64,000 nucleotides of DNA from contig NZ_CP048117.1 of the NCBI RefSeq assembly GCF_000469135.2, positions 1,339,501 to 1,403,500 of the forward strand. Direction: 5' to 3'. This stretch comes from Bacillus sp. SB49 (GTDB lineage: Bacteria; Bacillota; Bacilli; Bacillales; Halobacillaceae). The notes under the pieces were generated by a model. It was not told where the DNA came from and did not search any database. It worked only from the letters and a program-made list of their open reading frames with translations. Below, piece after piece: positions 51,901 through 61,251 of this stretch. The first letter of the stretch is position 1; every line of letters starts with the position of its first letter. The position numbers and the translations under genes were made by a program.

Positions 51901-53409
51901 ATGACAACGGCATGCAAACAGACGAACACGGCGTTCGATCACCTTTTCCTCCACGGAGAAGCAGGACTTACCGCTTTTCGTAAGCAGATGGAGCTTGTTA
52001 CAGAAGCGGTGCTGGACGTATATGAAGAGGTCGATCAGCCCTTTATTGGAAAGTCCCATCAGCAGGTCAGATCGGAGATACAAGCGATGGACACGGACTC
52101 TGTGAATGGCCGGGCGCTTGAGGACGTATGGAATGAACTTAAGGACCCTGTTTTGAAGAACAGCCTGCACGTCTCCCACCCACAGAGCATGGCCCATCTC
52201 CACTGCCCGCCGCTTGTCGCAGGTATAGCGGCAGAGGTGATGATCGGAGCATGGAATCAATCGATGGATTCGTGGGATCAAAGTCCGGCGGCAACGTATG
52301 TCGAAGAAATGCTCGTCAAGTACTGGGCGGATCTAGTCCGGTTTCCGGAAGAGGCGGACGGCGTGTTCACAAGCGGCGGGACCCAGTCCAACTATATGGG
52401 CATGCTGCTTGCAAGAGACGCATACTGCCTCAAACGGTTCGGACACGACGTCCAGAAAAAGGGGCTCCCGGAGAACTTCCGGAAGCTGCGTGTGCTCTGT
52501 TCTGAAGAAGCCCACTTCTCCGTCCGGAAAAGTCTTGCCCAGCTCGGTCTCGGAGAGGATGCCGTCATTCCGGTCGCCGTCAATGAGCATCACCGGATGG
52601 ACCCGGCCGCTCTGAAGGATACGCTCGATGAAATGGAACAAACAGGACTCCATCCCTTTGCCGTCGCGGCCACGTGCGGGACGACGGATTTCGGCAGCAT
52701 CGATCCGCTGGAGGAGATTGCGGATATATGCCAAGAGCGAGGCATCTGGTTTCACGTGGACGCTGCCTACGGCGGGGGGCTTCTCTTCAGCCGGGCACAC
52801 AAAGGGAAGCTTGCGGGACTGGAGCGAGCGGATTCCGTCACGCTTGATTTTCATAAATGGCTGTATCAGCCGATCAGCTGCGGACTGTTCCTGCTGAAGG
52901 ACGGCGGCCACATGAGGCTCTTGTCCCACCATGCCGACTATTTGAATCCGAAAGCGGACGAAGAGGACGGCATTTTGAATCTCGTCAACAAAAGCGTGCA
53001 GACGACGCGGCGCTTTGATGCGCTCAAAGTGCTCGTCACCCTGAAAACGGTCGGGACAGAGCTACTGGGCGACATGGTCGACCAGACGATGGCGACGGCG
53101 CGTTTTGCTGCCGATCGCTTAGCCGGCCATCCTGATTTTCTTGTGGAAAATGCCGAACCGGAAATGTCCGCCGTCGTTTTCCAGTACAAAGGGAGCGGAG
53201 ACGTAGACCGCGGCGTTCTGAACCGGCAGATCCAGCAGGACCTCTTCACCTCAGGGAAGCCGATCATCGCCAAAACGGTGGTTCGGGGAGAAACGTATTT
53301 GAAATGCACGATTTTGAATCCGCGGACGACAGAAGCGGATGTGAAGGCAGTCATCGAGGCAGTTCTTGACGCTGCGGACAAACGGACGACAGGAGGAGAT
53401 TCCCATTGA
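51901..53409 (+). CDS. L-2,4-diaminobutyrate decarboxylase
   Basis: 502 residues, group II PLP decarboxylase: HPQSMAHLHCPP, TSGGTQSNYMGMLLARD, WFHVDAAYGGGLLFS, and PLP lysine in DFHKWLYQPISCG. Resembles RhbB/Ddc, which turn diaminobutyrate into 1,3-diaminopropane, the amine backbone of schizokinen and rhizobactin 1021. One-base overlap (TGATG) with the next gene. Confidence 0.92.
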   Translation: MTTACKQTNTAFDHLFLHGEAGLTAFRKQMELVTEAVLDVYEEVDQPFIGKSHQQVRSEIQAMDTDSVNGRALEDVWNELKDPVLKNSLHVSHPQSMAHLHCPPLVAGIAAEVMIGAWNQSMDSWDQSPAATYVEEMLVKYWADLVRFPEEADGVFTSGGTQSNYMGMLLARDAYCLKRFGHDVQKKGLPENFRKLRVLCSEEAHFSVRKSLAQLGLGEDAVIPVAVNEHHRMDPAALKDTLDEMEQTGLHPFAVAATCGTTDFGSIDPLEEIADICQERGIWFHVDAAYGGGLLFSRAHKGKLAGLERADSVTLDFHKWLYQPISCGLFLLKDGGHMRLLSHHADYLNPKADEEDGILNLVNKSVQTTRRFDALKVLVTLKTVGTELLGDMVDQTMATARFAADRLAGHPDFLVENAEPEMSAVVFQYKGSGDVDRGVLNRQIQQDLFTSGKPIIAKTVVRGETYLKCTILNPRTTEADVKAVIEAVLDAADKRTTGGDSH

Positions 53410-55145
53410 TGAAAGCGAAGGAAACAGCCGAACAGGCGACGATGCAGAGTTTCCTCAATTGCTATGTGAGAGAAACCGAAAATTATGAACGCATCAGCGG
53501 AGGAGAAGAAAGGATCCGAATCCCGCTCACGAGACAGAAGATGGTGATCGACGTACCGCTGCAGTATTGGTCACTGACGGGGAGGCACCTCTTCCGTTTC
53601 CCGGCCGTCTACTACACCGAGGGCATGGAAGATGCCCACACCCTCGACTACGTGACGATGACGACGCTCCTCGTCAAAGAGTGGCTGATCGGGAACGGGC
53701 AGGAATGGGCGGAAGATGAGCTCATCCTGCGGGTGCTCCTCAGCTGCAGGAAAATGAAGGAGTACATCGAAGCGCGGTGGGAAGACCGCCATCAGCTCTC
53801 CAGAGAAGACTTCGACTATATCGAAGCGGAGCAGTCGCTGCTGTTCGGTCATCTGCTCCACCCGACACCGAAGAGCAAACAGGGACTGACGGATGCCGAA
53901 GACCGAACGTACGCACCCGAGCATAAGGGGATATTCCAACTCGATTATTTCAGTGCGGACCCGGACATCGTCGCGCAGGATTCCAGTCTCGACCGGCCTG
54001 CCTCCGTCCTCATTCAGGAGGAAGCGCAGCGGGAAGGGGCGGCAGAGTTTTTGAAAAAAGAGATCGGCGGAGGACGCGTGCTGCTTCCGATGCATCCACT
54101 CCAGTCCGCGAGCCTGCTTAAGCGAAAGGATGTACAACGTCTTCTCGAGTCCGGGGCTTTGACTTACCTCGGGCCGGCAGGAGCTTTCTATACGGCGACA
54201 TCCTCCTTCCGCACCGTTTACAACAGCTCATCCCCGTGGATGTTCAAGTTCTCCGTCCCGGTGAAAATCACCAACTCCCTTCGCTGTAATCAGCTGAAGG
54301 AGCTGGACCGCGGGGTAGAGGTATCCCGACTGCTCGCGACCGATCTCGGTACCCGTCTGCAACAAGCGTATCCGGATTTCGATATCATCAAGGACCCGGC
54401 ATCGATCCGCTTGAAGGACGTCCCCGGCTTCGATGTCATCTTACGTGAGAATCCGTTCGTGGAAAAGCAGGCATCCGGAGTGAGTCTCGTGGCAGCCCTC
54501 GTCCAGGATCACGCGTACGGAGACAGATCGCGGATAGCGGGCATCATCCACAGCCTTGCCGAAAAGGAAGGGCGGTCGACGGAAGCGGTCAGCCTCGACT
54601 GGTTTGAAAAGTATTTGTCGATCAGCTTCGATCCTATGATGTGGCTGTATTCGACCTACGGAATTGCGCTTGAGGCCCATCAGCAGAATGCCGTCGTCCG
54701 CCTGGAAAACGGCTATCCGTCCCGTTTTTATTACCGGGATAACCAGGGATACTATTTCAGCGAGTCGAAAGCGGACCTCCTGAAAGCACTGCTTCCTTCC
54801 TTGAACGAAACGAGCGACACGATCTGCGCAGATGATGTGGCGGAAGAACGGATGCGCTATTATTTCTTCTTCAATCATTTATTCGGTCTTATCAACGGCT
54901 TCGGAACAAGCGGGCTGATCGAGGAAGAGGTGTTGATGGAAATGCTGAGAGAGCGCCTTCAGCTCCATCCGGAATCTCCTGTCGCCAAAAGCCTGCTTAC
55001 GGAAGGTAAACTGCCGTGTAAAGCCAATCTTTTGACGAGGCTGTATGACATGGACGAGCTGGAAGGGCCGATGGAAGCGCAGTCCGTGTACACCAACATC
55101 GATAACCCGATCGCAGTGAAGGAAGGGACGATCCATGGTGTGTGA
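53409..55145 (+). CDS. NIS siderophore synthetase, IucA/IucC family (first)
   Basis: 578 residues. NIS markers: GHLLHPTPKSKQG (around residues 151-163, the HPxxK substrate loop), LLPMHPLQSASLL, TSSFRTVYN, and KITNSLRCNQLKELDRG with ATP-binding residues; C-terminal FerR-like FhuF-type segment. It joins citrate to an acetylated, hydroxylated diaminopropane. By position it corresponds to RhbC or IucA. Overlaps the decarboxylase by one base and the acetyltransferase by 11. Confidence 0.9.
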   Translation: MKAKETAEQATMQSFLNCYVRETENYERISGGEERIRIPLTRQKMVIDVPLQYWSLTGRHLFRFPAVYYTEGMEDAHTLDYVTMTTLLVKEWLIGNGQEWAEDELILRVLLSCRKMKEYIEARWEDRHQLSREDFDYIEAEQSLLFGHLLHPTPKSKQGLTDAEDRTYAPEHKGIFQLDYFSADPDIVAQDSSLDRPASVLIQEEAQREGAAEFLKKEIGGGRVLLPMHPLQSASLLKRKDVQRLLESGALTYLGPAGAFYTATSSFRTVYNSSSPWMFKFSVPVKITNSLRCNQLKELDRGVEVSRLLATDLGTRLQQAYPDFDIIKDPASIRLKDVPGFDVILRENPFVEKQASGVSLVAALVQDHAYGDRSRIAGIIHSLAEKEGRSTEAVSLDWFEKYLSISFDPMMWLYSTYGIALEAHQQNAVVRLENGYPSRFYYRDNQGYYFSESKADLLKALLPSLNETSDTICADDVAEERMRYYFFFNHLFGLINGFGTSGLIEEEVLMEMLRERLQLHPESPVAKSLLTEGKLPCKANLLTRLYDMDELEGPMEAQSVYTNIDNPIAVKEGTIHGV

Positions 55146-55716
55146 GTATGAACGCTATGCGGAAGACATCGGCCGGACGATCGGATTCCGCCGCGCCGGA
55201 ATCGATGATCTCGCGCTTGTCCATCGCTGGATGCAGGAGGAACACGTCCATCCGTTCTGGAACTTGAATATTCCGCTCGACCGTTTCCGTACCCACTATG
55301 AAAAAGCGCTCGCAGACAGCCACCAGACGCTGTATATCGGAACGATTGATGGAGAACCGGTCAGTTATTGGGAGGCCTATTGGGTAAAGGGGGACGTTCT
55401 CGAAGGCTCGTATCCCGCCGCCCCATTCGATCAGGGCGTCCACCTGCTGATCGGGGAGAAAGCATACCTTGGTAAAGGCTGTGCCCTGCCTTTCCTCCGC
55501 GAAATGGTGCGGTACCAATTCCAGGAGCCTAAGACGGCAAAGGTCGCAGCGGAACCGGATATCCGCAATGAGAAGATGATCCATGTGTTCGAAAGGTGCG
55601 GCTTCCGGAGGATAAAGCCGATCCCCCTCCCTGATAAGCAGGCGCAGCTGATGTTTTGTGAACGAGAAGAATTTGAAAAGAGGTGGAACGATGTATACGA
55701 CACAACCTGTCTATGA
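55135..55716 (+). CDS. Siderophore N-acetyltransferase (IucB/RhbD-like GNAT)
   Basis: 193 residues: IGFRRAGIDDLALVHRWMQEEHVHPFWNLNIPL at the start and YLGKGCALPFLREMVRYQF...KVAAEPDIRNEKMIHVFERCGFRRIKPIPLPDKQAQLM, the wording of siderophore acyltransferases such as IucB and RhbD. It would acetylate N-hydroxy-1,3-diaminopropane from acetyl-CoA. Overlaps neighbours on both sides (11 and 26 bases), so translation is coupled. Confidence 0.9.
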   Translation: MVCEYERYAEDIGRTIGFRRAGIDDLALVHRWMQEEHVHPFWNLNIPLDRFRTHYEKALADSHQTLYIGTIDGEPVSYWEAYWVKGDVLEGSYPAAPFDQGVHLLIGEKAYLGKGCALPFLREMVRYQFQEPKTAKVAAEPDIRNEKMIHVFERCGFRRIKPIPLPDKQAQLMFCEREEFEKRWNDVYDTTCL

Positions 55717-57025
55717 TGTCATCGGAATCGGGCTCGGGCCGTTCAACTTGGGAATGGCCGCCCTGCTGGACGGGGTAGAGGATGTCCGTGCTGTATTCTT
55801 CGAAAGGGAAACGGACTTCCAATGGCACCCTCATATGCTTATCGAAGGTACGACGCTGCAGGTCCCGTTTTTCGCAGACCTTGTCAGCATGGCAGATGTG
55901 AAGAGCGAGCACAGCTATTTGAACTACCTGCAGGAACATAACCGTCTCTATCACTTCTACTTCCTGGAGAAATTCCATATTCCGAGGAAGGAATACGACC
56001 ATTACTGCCGCTGGGTGAGTAAGCGCCTTGATTCCTGCCGGTTCGGCAAAGAGGTGACGGAGGTCCGGATGGTGGAACGGGACGGTCGGAACCTTTATCA
56101 AGTGCGGATCCGCGACCTGAGCCGTGGAGAGGAAGAGACCTATATCACCCGTCATATCGTAATGGGGATCGGGACCGAACCGGGTGTGCCGGAAGCTTTC
56201 CGGGAAGCACTCGGACCGAACGTCTTCCATACATCGGAATACTTGAAGAGGAAGGAGGAAGCGGAGCTCGACGGGGCTGTGACCGTCATTGGCTCCGGTC
56301 AGAGTGCAGCCGAGGTGTTCCTTGATATAGCGAAGCATCAGGAGAACTGCGGCGGCTCGCTTCAATGGTACACCCGGTCGAAGGGCTTCTTCCCGATGGA
56401 ATATTCCAAGCTCGGGCTGGAGTACTTTTCACCGGACTATATCGACTTCTTCCACGCCCTCCCGCAATGGAAGAAGGACCAGCTGCTGGAGGATCAGAGC
56501 CTCTTGTACAAAGGAATAAGCGCTGAGACGATCGCAGACATTTATGATCACCTGTATGAACGGACCGTCGGAGGCAAAAAAACGGAAATCGAGCTCCAGG
56601 CGATGACGGAAATGACGGAGCTTGCAGGACGGGGCGGCCGCCTGACCCTGCGCGGATATCAGCGGGTGAGCGGGGAAGCGGTGGAAACCGAAGCGGATGT
56701 TGTCATCCTCGGTACCGGCTATCGACAGCGGATTCCGGCCTTTTTCCGAAGCATCGAAGAAGCACTCGTCAAAGATGACCGGGGAAGGCTCGTCATCAAC
56801 CGGGAGTATGACATCGAAACGACGTTTGAAGCCGAAGGGGACATTTTTGTACAGAACGGGGAGCTCCATACCCACGGCGTCGGTGCACCGGACCTCGGTC
56901 TCGGCGCCTACCGGAATGCCGTGATCATCAACCGGATCGCAGGGAGGGACGTGTACCCGGTCGAAGACTCCCACGTATTCCAGACGTTCGGGTCGAAGAA
57001 GCAGCCCGCACTTACCCATCCATAA
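55691..57025 (+). CDS. N-hydroxylating monooxygenase (IucD/RhbE-like)
   Basis: 444 residues. FAD site GIGLGPFNLG (about 12-21), FFERETDFQWHPHMLIEGTTLQVPFFADLVSMAD, NADPH site VIGSGQSAAEVFLD (about 200), and the C-terminal substrate region VQNGELHTHGVGAPDLGLGAYRNAVIINRI. Flavin enzyme that hydroxylates the primary amine of 1,3-diaminopropane, giving the future hydroxamate. AAGAGGTGG site before ATG 55691. Confidence 0.92.
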   Translation: MYTTQPVYDVIGIGLGPFNLGMAALLDGVEDVRAVFFERETDFQWHPHMLIEGTTLQVPFFADLVSMADVKSEHSYLNYLQEHNRLYHFYFLEKFHIPRKEYDHYCRWVSKRLDSCRFGKEVTEVRMVERDGRNLYQVRIRDLSRGEEETYITRHIVMGIGTEPGVPEAFREALGPNVFHTSEYLKRKEEAELDGAVTVIGSGQSAAEVFLDIAKHQENCGGSLQWYTRSKGFFPMEYSKLGLEYFSPDYIDFFHALPQWKKDQLLEDQSLLYKGISAETIADIYDHLYERTVGGKKTEIELQAMTEMTELAGRGGRLTLRGYQRVSGEAVETEADVVILGTGYRQRIPAFFRSIEEALVKDDRGRLVINREYDIETTFEAEGDIFVQNGELHTHGVGAPDLGLGAYRNAVIINRIAGRDVYPVEDSHVFQTFGSKKQPALTHP

Positions 57026-57047
57026 TCGAAAGAAAAGAGGGATTGAC

Positions 57048-58847
57048 GTGTTATTTCAAGATATTCAAGAACAGCTGAAGGAAGACGATTGGAAGAAAGT
57101 GAACCAGCGACTGATGGCGAAGATGCTTGCGGAATATATGTATGAGGATATGATCCATCCGACGGAGGAACGTACCAACACGTACCGGCTCGAAGCAAAG
57201 GAAGGGACGGTGTACACCTTCCGGGCAGAGCCGCGCCTGTTTGACAGCTTCGACGTCGACTCCCGGTCCATCCGCCTGATCACAGAGGACGGGGAGCAGG
57301 AAGCAGACAGCGCGGTCGATCTGCTTATCGATCTTCAGGAGACGATCGGAATGTCCCCTGAAACGACGGGACATTTAATCAAGGAATTGAATGCCACGCT
57401 GATCGCGGACGTCCACCTGTTAAACAAAAAGGACCTTACCTCCCGGGAGCTGTTGGATATTGATTATGCCGAGCTCGAAGGCTACATGACCGGCCACCCG
57501 TGGATCACCTATAACAAAGGGAGAATCGGCTTCAGCTACGGCGACTACCTGCGGTTTGCACCGGAGCAGCATCAGGAAGTGAAGCTGTCATGGATCGCTG
57601 TACATAAGACGCTCGCCACGTTCCAGGCGGTCGACGGCTTGAACTGGGACGACCTGTTGGAGAAGGAGTTGAGCGAAAAAGACCGGACTCGTTTCAAGGA
57701 GGTCGTCCGACAATCCGGCGGCCGGGCGGAGGACTACTACTTCTTCCCTGTCCATGAGTGGCAGTGGGAAAACACGATTGTCCAGAACTTCCCCCAGGAG
57801 CTTGCAGAAAAAAGGATCATCCCGGTCGGCGACGGTGCGGACAGCTACCTGCCGCAGCAATCGATCCGCACCTTCGTAAACAGAAGCTCTCAGGAGAAGC
57901 ACCACGTCAAACTGCCGATGAGTATTTTGAACACGCTCGTTTATCGCGGTCTGCCGTCCGAGCGCACGAAAATAGCGCCGAAAGTGACCGAACTCATCAA
58001 AGGGATGTACGAACAGGATGACTTCCTGAAAAACGAATGCCGGGTCATCCTGCCGGGAGAGAATGCCAGCATCAACGTCGATCATCCCCATTACTCGAAC
58101 GTCGCTGATGCGCCGTATCAGTATTTGGAGATGCTCGGGACGATCTGGCGCGAAAGCATCTACACGTATTTAGAGGAAGGGGAGCAGGCGATCACGCTGG
58201 CCGCGCTTCTTCATGAAGACCATGAAGGAACGCCGTACATTAAAGAAGCGATCGCCGCATCCGGTCTTGATCCTGATACGTGGATGCAGAAGTTCTACAA
58301 GGTCGTCATGGACCCGCTGCTTCATTACTTGTACCAATACGGCACGGTCTTCTCCCCGCACGGGCAGAATACGATCCTCGTTTTGAAAGATTACCAGCCC
58401 CATCGACTTGCGATCAAGGACTTCGTCGATGACGTCAACATTACCGATCAGCCGTTTGAAGAATTGAGCGGCTTGTCCGACGAAATGAAGGAAGTGCTCC
58501 GCAGCGAGCCGCCGGAAGGGCTCACGCAGTTCATATTCACCGGCCTGTTCATCTGTCACCTCCGTTACTTGAGCCAGTTGATGGAGCGGCACGGCATGCT
58601 TGGCGAACGGCGCTTTTTCGAACTGCTCGCAGCGTCCATCCATGACTACCAGGACAGGTTCCCGCAGCTGAAGGAGCGGTTTGAACTATTCGACTTCTTC
58701 CAGCCGACATTGACGAAGCTGTGCCTGAACCGCAACCGGATGGTCGATTACGGGTATGCCGACGGCGAAGATCGCCCGCACGCCTCTGAATTCGGCCTGG
58801 TCACCAATGCCCTTGCCGAGTTCCAACGAATCGAGAAAAGCCACTGA
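57048..58847 (+). CDS. NIS siderophore synthetase, IucA/IucC family (second)
   Basis: 599 residues. GHPWITYNKGRIGFS (about 145-159) is the HPxxK-type loop, VHEWQWENTI the second marker (HPWQ position), SIRTFVNRSSQEKHHVKLPMSILNT the ATP region, and VFSPHGQNTILVLKDYQPHRLAIKDFVDDVNI follows. By position and sequence like RhbF or IucC, adding the second side arm to the citryl intermediate. GTG start after AGAGGGAT. Ends 19 bases before the aspartate kinase. Confidence 0.9.
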   Translation: MLFQDIQEQLKEDDWKKVNQRLMAKMLAEYMYEDMIHPTEERTNTYRLEAKEGTVYTFRAEPRLFDSFDVDSRSIRLITEDGEQEADSAVDLLIDLQETIGMSPETTGHLIKELNATLIADVHLLNKKDLTSRELLDIDYAELEGYMTGHPWITYNKGRIGFSYGDYLRFAPEQHQEVKLSWIAVHKTLATFQAVDGLNWDDLLEKELSEKDRTRFKEVVRQSGGRAEDYYFFPVHEWQWENTIVQNFPQELAEKRIIPVGDGADSYLPQQSIRTFVNRSSQEKHHVKLPMSILNTLVYRGLPSERTKIAPKVTELIKGMYEQDDFLKNECRVILPGENASINVDHPHYSNVADAPYQYLEMLGTIWRESIYTYLEEGEQAITLAALLHEDHEGTPYIKEAIAASGLDPDTWMQKFYKVVMDPLLHYLYQYGTVFSPHGQNTILVLKDYQPHRLAIKDFVDDVNITDQPFEELSGLSDEMKEVLRSEPPEGLTQFIFTGLFICHLRYLSQLMERHGMLGERRFFELLAASIHDYQDRFPQLKERFELFDFFQPTLTKLCLNRNRMVDYGYADGEDRPHASEFGLVTNALAEFQRIEKSH

Positions 58848-58866
58848 CGAATGGGAGGAAAAGACG

Positions 58867-60084
58867 ATGGCCATCATCGTGCAGAAGTTCGGAGGTACAT
58901 CCCTCCAGTCCACCGAGCGAATCGCAGCCATCCGGGACCGGATCCTGCTGGAAAGAGAGACAGGGAGCCAGCTGGTCGTCGTCGTATCAGCGATGGGGGA
59001 TTCCACCAACCGCCTGCTTTCGCTTGCCAAAGAACTGACGAACCGTCCCGATCCGCGGGACATGGATCTTCTGCTTGCGACAGGAGAGCAGGTTTCCTGT
59101 TCGCTCCTCTCGCTCGCCCTGAAGGAAAAAGGGGCCGATGCCGTTGCCCTGACCGGCCCACAAGCCGGCATCCAGACAGAACACGCCTACGGGAAGGCAC
59201 GGATCACGAAGATTGCTACGCGTCCGATCCAAGAGCAGCTGGATGCCGGGAAGATCGTCGTCGTCGCCGGCTTCCAGGGCAACGCCGGTGAAGGAGAAAT
59301 CTGCACCCTCGGCCGAGGAGGGTCCGATACGACAGCCGCAGCGCTGGCTGCGGAATTAGGGGCCGAACGCTGCGACATTTTCACAGACGTCGACGGCGTC
59401 TATTCCGCGGATCCACGTTCGGTCCGAGGAGCGATCAAATACAGCTGCATGGACTACGAAAGCCTGCTTGCGATGGCAGCGGCAGGAGCGTCCGTCATCC
59501 ATCCACGGGCGGTCCTCCATGCCAGAAGCCACGACGTTCCACTGCACGTCCGGTCCAGCTTCCATACAGACCAAGGAACCCGCATCGAACGGCTGGCTCC
59601 CGGCCTGACAGCGCCCGGCGTTACCGGTATCACCGGACAGAAGGGGCTGACGCTTCTCCGCATGACCGGCGATATCGACTTGAGGAAGCTGCGGGAAACC
59701 CTTGCTGAAGCACACGTCACCTGGAGCGGCATAGCAGCCGCCAAGCGTGATGCGTATGCCATTATAATGAAAGAAGAAGAAATCTATGAAACGATGAACC
59801 GGATCAACCGGAAAAAAGAGACACTAGGAATCCATACCGTCACACAGGAGCCGGGCAAAGCACTCGTGCATCTCGTGTGCGGATCAGAAGACCAAAAAAA
59901 GAAGCAAGCGAACCTGATCCGGACAAGCCCTCTTTTCCAAGCGAAGGAGGTCGAGACGGCCGACTGCCACCCCGAAGCGTGGAGCGCCCTCCTGCCTGAA
60001 AAGAACCTCGATGCATGGATGCAGCAGCTTCACGATCGAGTCCTATTAAAACAAGACAACCAGCATCCCGTCGCCTACGGATAG
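58867..60084 (+). CDS. Aspartate kinase inside the siderophore operon
   Basis: 405 residues. Catalytic domain clear: VQKFGGTSL (5-13), VVVVSAMGDSTNRL, TGEQVSCSLLSLAL, GFQGNAGEGEICTLGRGGSDTTAAALAAELGAERCDIFTDVDGVYSADPR, and ASVIHPRAVLHARSHDVPLHVRSSF. The C-terminal 135 residues should be two ACT domains, but the usual pG-x-aa-x-IF and INVDMI words are missing. It phosphorylates aspartate, first step to aspartate semialdehyde, the substrate of the aminotransferase at the operon start. GGAGGAAAAG site. Confidence 0.9.
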   Translation: MAIIVQKFGGTSLQSTERIAAIRDRILLERETGSQLVVVVSAMGDSTNRLLSLAKELTNRPDPRDMDLLLATGEQVSCSLLSLALKEKGADAVALTGPQAGIQTEHAYGKARITKIATRPIQEQLDAGKIVVVAGFQGNAGEGEICTLGRGGSDTTAAALAAELGAERCDIFTDVDGVYSADPRSVRGAIKYSCMDYESLLAMAAAGASVIHPRAVLHARSHDVPLHVRSSFHTDQGTRIERLAPGLTAPGVTGITGQKGLTLLRMTGDIDLRKLRETLAEAHVTWSGIAAAKRDAYAIIMKEEEIYETMNRINRKKETLGIHTVTQEPGKALVHLVCGSEDQKKKQANLIRTSPLFQAKEVETADCHPEAWSALLPEKNLDAWMQQLHDRVLLKQDNQHPVAYG

Positions 60085-60090
60085 GATGAC

Positions 60091-60124
60091 AAAGGCCTGA
60101 TCGATGATTCGATCAGGCCTTTGC
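60091..60124 (+). terminator. Terminator of the siderophore operon
   Basis: Perfect 13-base stem AAAGGCCTGATCG with its complement around ATGATT, ending TTTGC. Confidence 0.87.
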
Positions 60125-60243
60125 TTATGTAAAACGATAAGCGCCTTCCATAGGGGAGTGGAATTTTGATATAATTGGCAGCAATTGTTAGATTTCTTGA
60201 TTCCACAGGAAACGGCAATAGAAATCAACGAAGGAGGGTAACA

Positions 60244-60588
60244 ATGAACGTCGAGGTGTTAGATGCTTGGATACCCTTCGCCATCATGTGGGGATCGATG
60301 GGCAGCGCCGTCGGGATGACGTACGTCAAGATGGAGCCGGAGGAGCGAAAGGAAGCGAGAGAGGAGATAACTTCGCCGTCCTATATCGTTACCATCGGCT
60401 TTCTCGTCGTCGGAGGATTCCTTGCGTCGCTCGGGCAGACAGGTTCCGTTCCACTTATCAACCGGATCGGCATCGCCCTGCTCGCTATAAGCGGGATCAC
60501 GACGGCTGTCGGTGCGTGGCGAAACAATAAAGGGAAAAGCGTACGAGCCGTCATCCTGACATCGATTACTATTTATTTTTTTACATAA
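60244..60588 (+). CDS. Small membrane protein, unknown
   Basis: 114 residues: an amphipathic start, charged stretch MEPEERKEAREE, then three hydrophobic segments (YIVTIGFLVVGGFLASLG, LINRIGIALLAISGITTAVGAW, VRAVILTSITIYFFT). GAAGGAGGG site; an extended -10 promoter TGATATAAT lies at 60167-60175. First of three small membrane protein genes in a row. No family recognised. Confidence 0.7.
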   Translation: MNVEVLDAWIPFAIMWGSMGSAVGMTYVKMEPEERKEAREEITSPSYIVTIGFLVVGGFLASLGQTGSVPLINRIGIALLAISGITTAVGAWRNNKGKSVRAVILTSITIYFFT

Positions 60589-60600
60589 GAAGGAGGAATT

Positions 60601-60867
60601 ATGTTGCATCGTGTCATCCCGGTAGATAAAGAAAGTCGCTGGCAGCTGTTGTCGATTCTTTGTGCATGTTTAGGCGCCGCCTTATGGCTGCCGAACTTTC
60701 TATTAAACTATGGTTACGGATTCTGGATGGGAACGTTCATCATCAATCCGATCGGTGTCGTATTCGGAATACTTGGCGGCAGCCGGCTTGGAATCGTCTT
60801 GAACAGTATCATGACCTTCCGTTTCCTTATCTTCATGTTCGTGGGCTACGCCCTGGCAGCTTTTTAA
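60601..60867 (+). CDS. Small membrane protein, unknown
   Basis: 88 residues with three hydrophobic segments (LLSILCACLGAALWLPNFLL, FIINPIGVVFGILGG, IMTFRFLIFMFVGYALAAF). AAGGAGGAATT before the ATG and 12 bases after the previous gene, so cotranscribed with it. The word NPIGVVFGILGGSRLG is similar to other small Bacillus membrane proteins I cannot name. Confidence 0.68.
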   Translation: MLHRVIPVDKESRWQLLSILCACLGAALWLPNFLLNYGYGFWMGTFIINPIGVVFGILGGSRLGIVLNSIMTFRFLIFMFVGYALAAF

Positions 60868-60958
60868 TGCTGCGGAAGGATAAGGAATCTATTCCTACAT
60901 ACATAGTATAAAAAGGAAACTTCAGGAAGATTTGATGCCATAAAAAAGGAGGTTCACT

Positions 60959-61180
60959 ATGACTATGTCTTTTCTGTCCCTCGTTCTCTTTCCGGCATTG
61001 GTCACAGCTTTCGTCGGATATTATCTTTCCACTCATAAACAGCGATGGGGCATTTATGCGGTTGTATTGATGCCCGTATTGTTCATGTATATGTTAGGGA
61101 GTTATCAAATATTGTGGAGCATTCCTTTATCCCTTGTCGTTGTGTTACTTCGTATATTTTGGACGTATAAGAGATCGTAG
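60959..61180 (+). CDS. Small membrane protein, unknown
   Basis: 73 residues, two to three hydrophobic segments and a short basic tail. AAAAGGAGG is 6 bases before ATG 60959 (an ATG at 60965 is also possible). Third in the row of small membrane proteins and the last gene with normal base composition before the AT-rich tail of the window. Confidence 0.62.
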   Translation: MTMSFLSLVLFPALVTAFVGYYLSTHKQRWGIYAVVLMPVLFMYMLGSYQILWSIPLSLVVVLLRIFWTYKRS

Positions 61181-61189
61181 ATGGCATAG

Positions 61190-61251
61190 ATATCTTGGGT
61201 TCAAGTCTTAAAGAAACGGGCAGGTTAGCGGAAGACTTGAATTCGAGATAT
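61190..61251. repeat. Inverted repeat at the start of the AT-rich tail
   Basis: The 20-base arm 61190-61209 (ATATCTTGGG then TTCAAGTCTT) and 61232-61251, whose complement is ATATCTCGAA then TTCAAGTCTT, match at 17 of 20 positions and can fold into a long hairpin. The same arm recurs in direct orientation at 63190 and 63806. From here to 61442 the sequence is very AT-rich and I see no gene. Confidence 0.6.
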
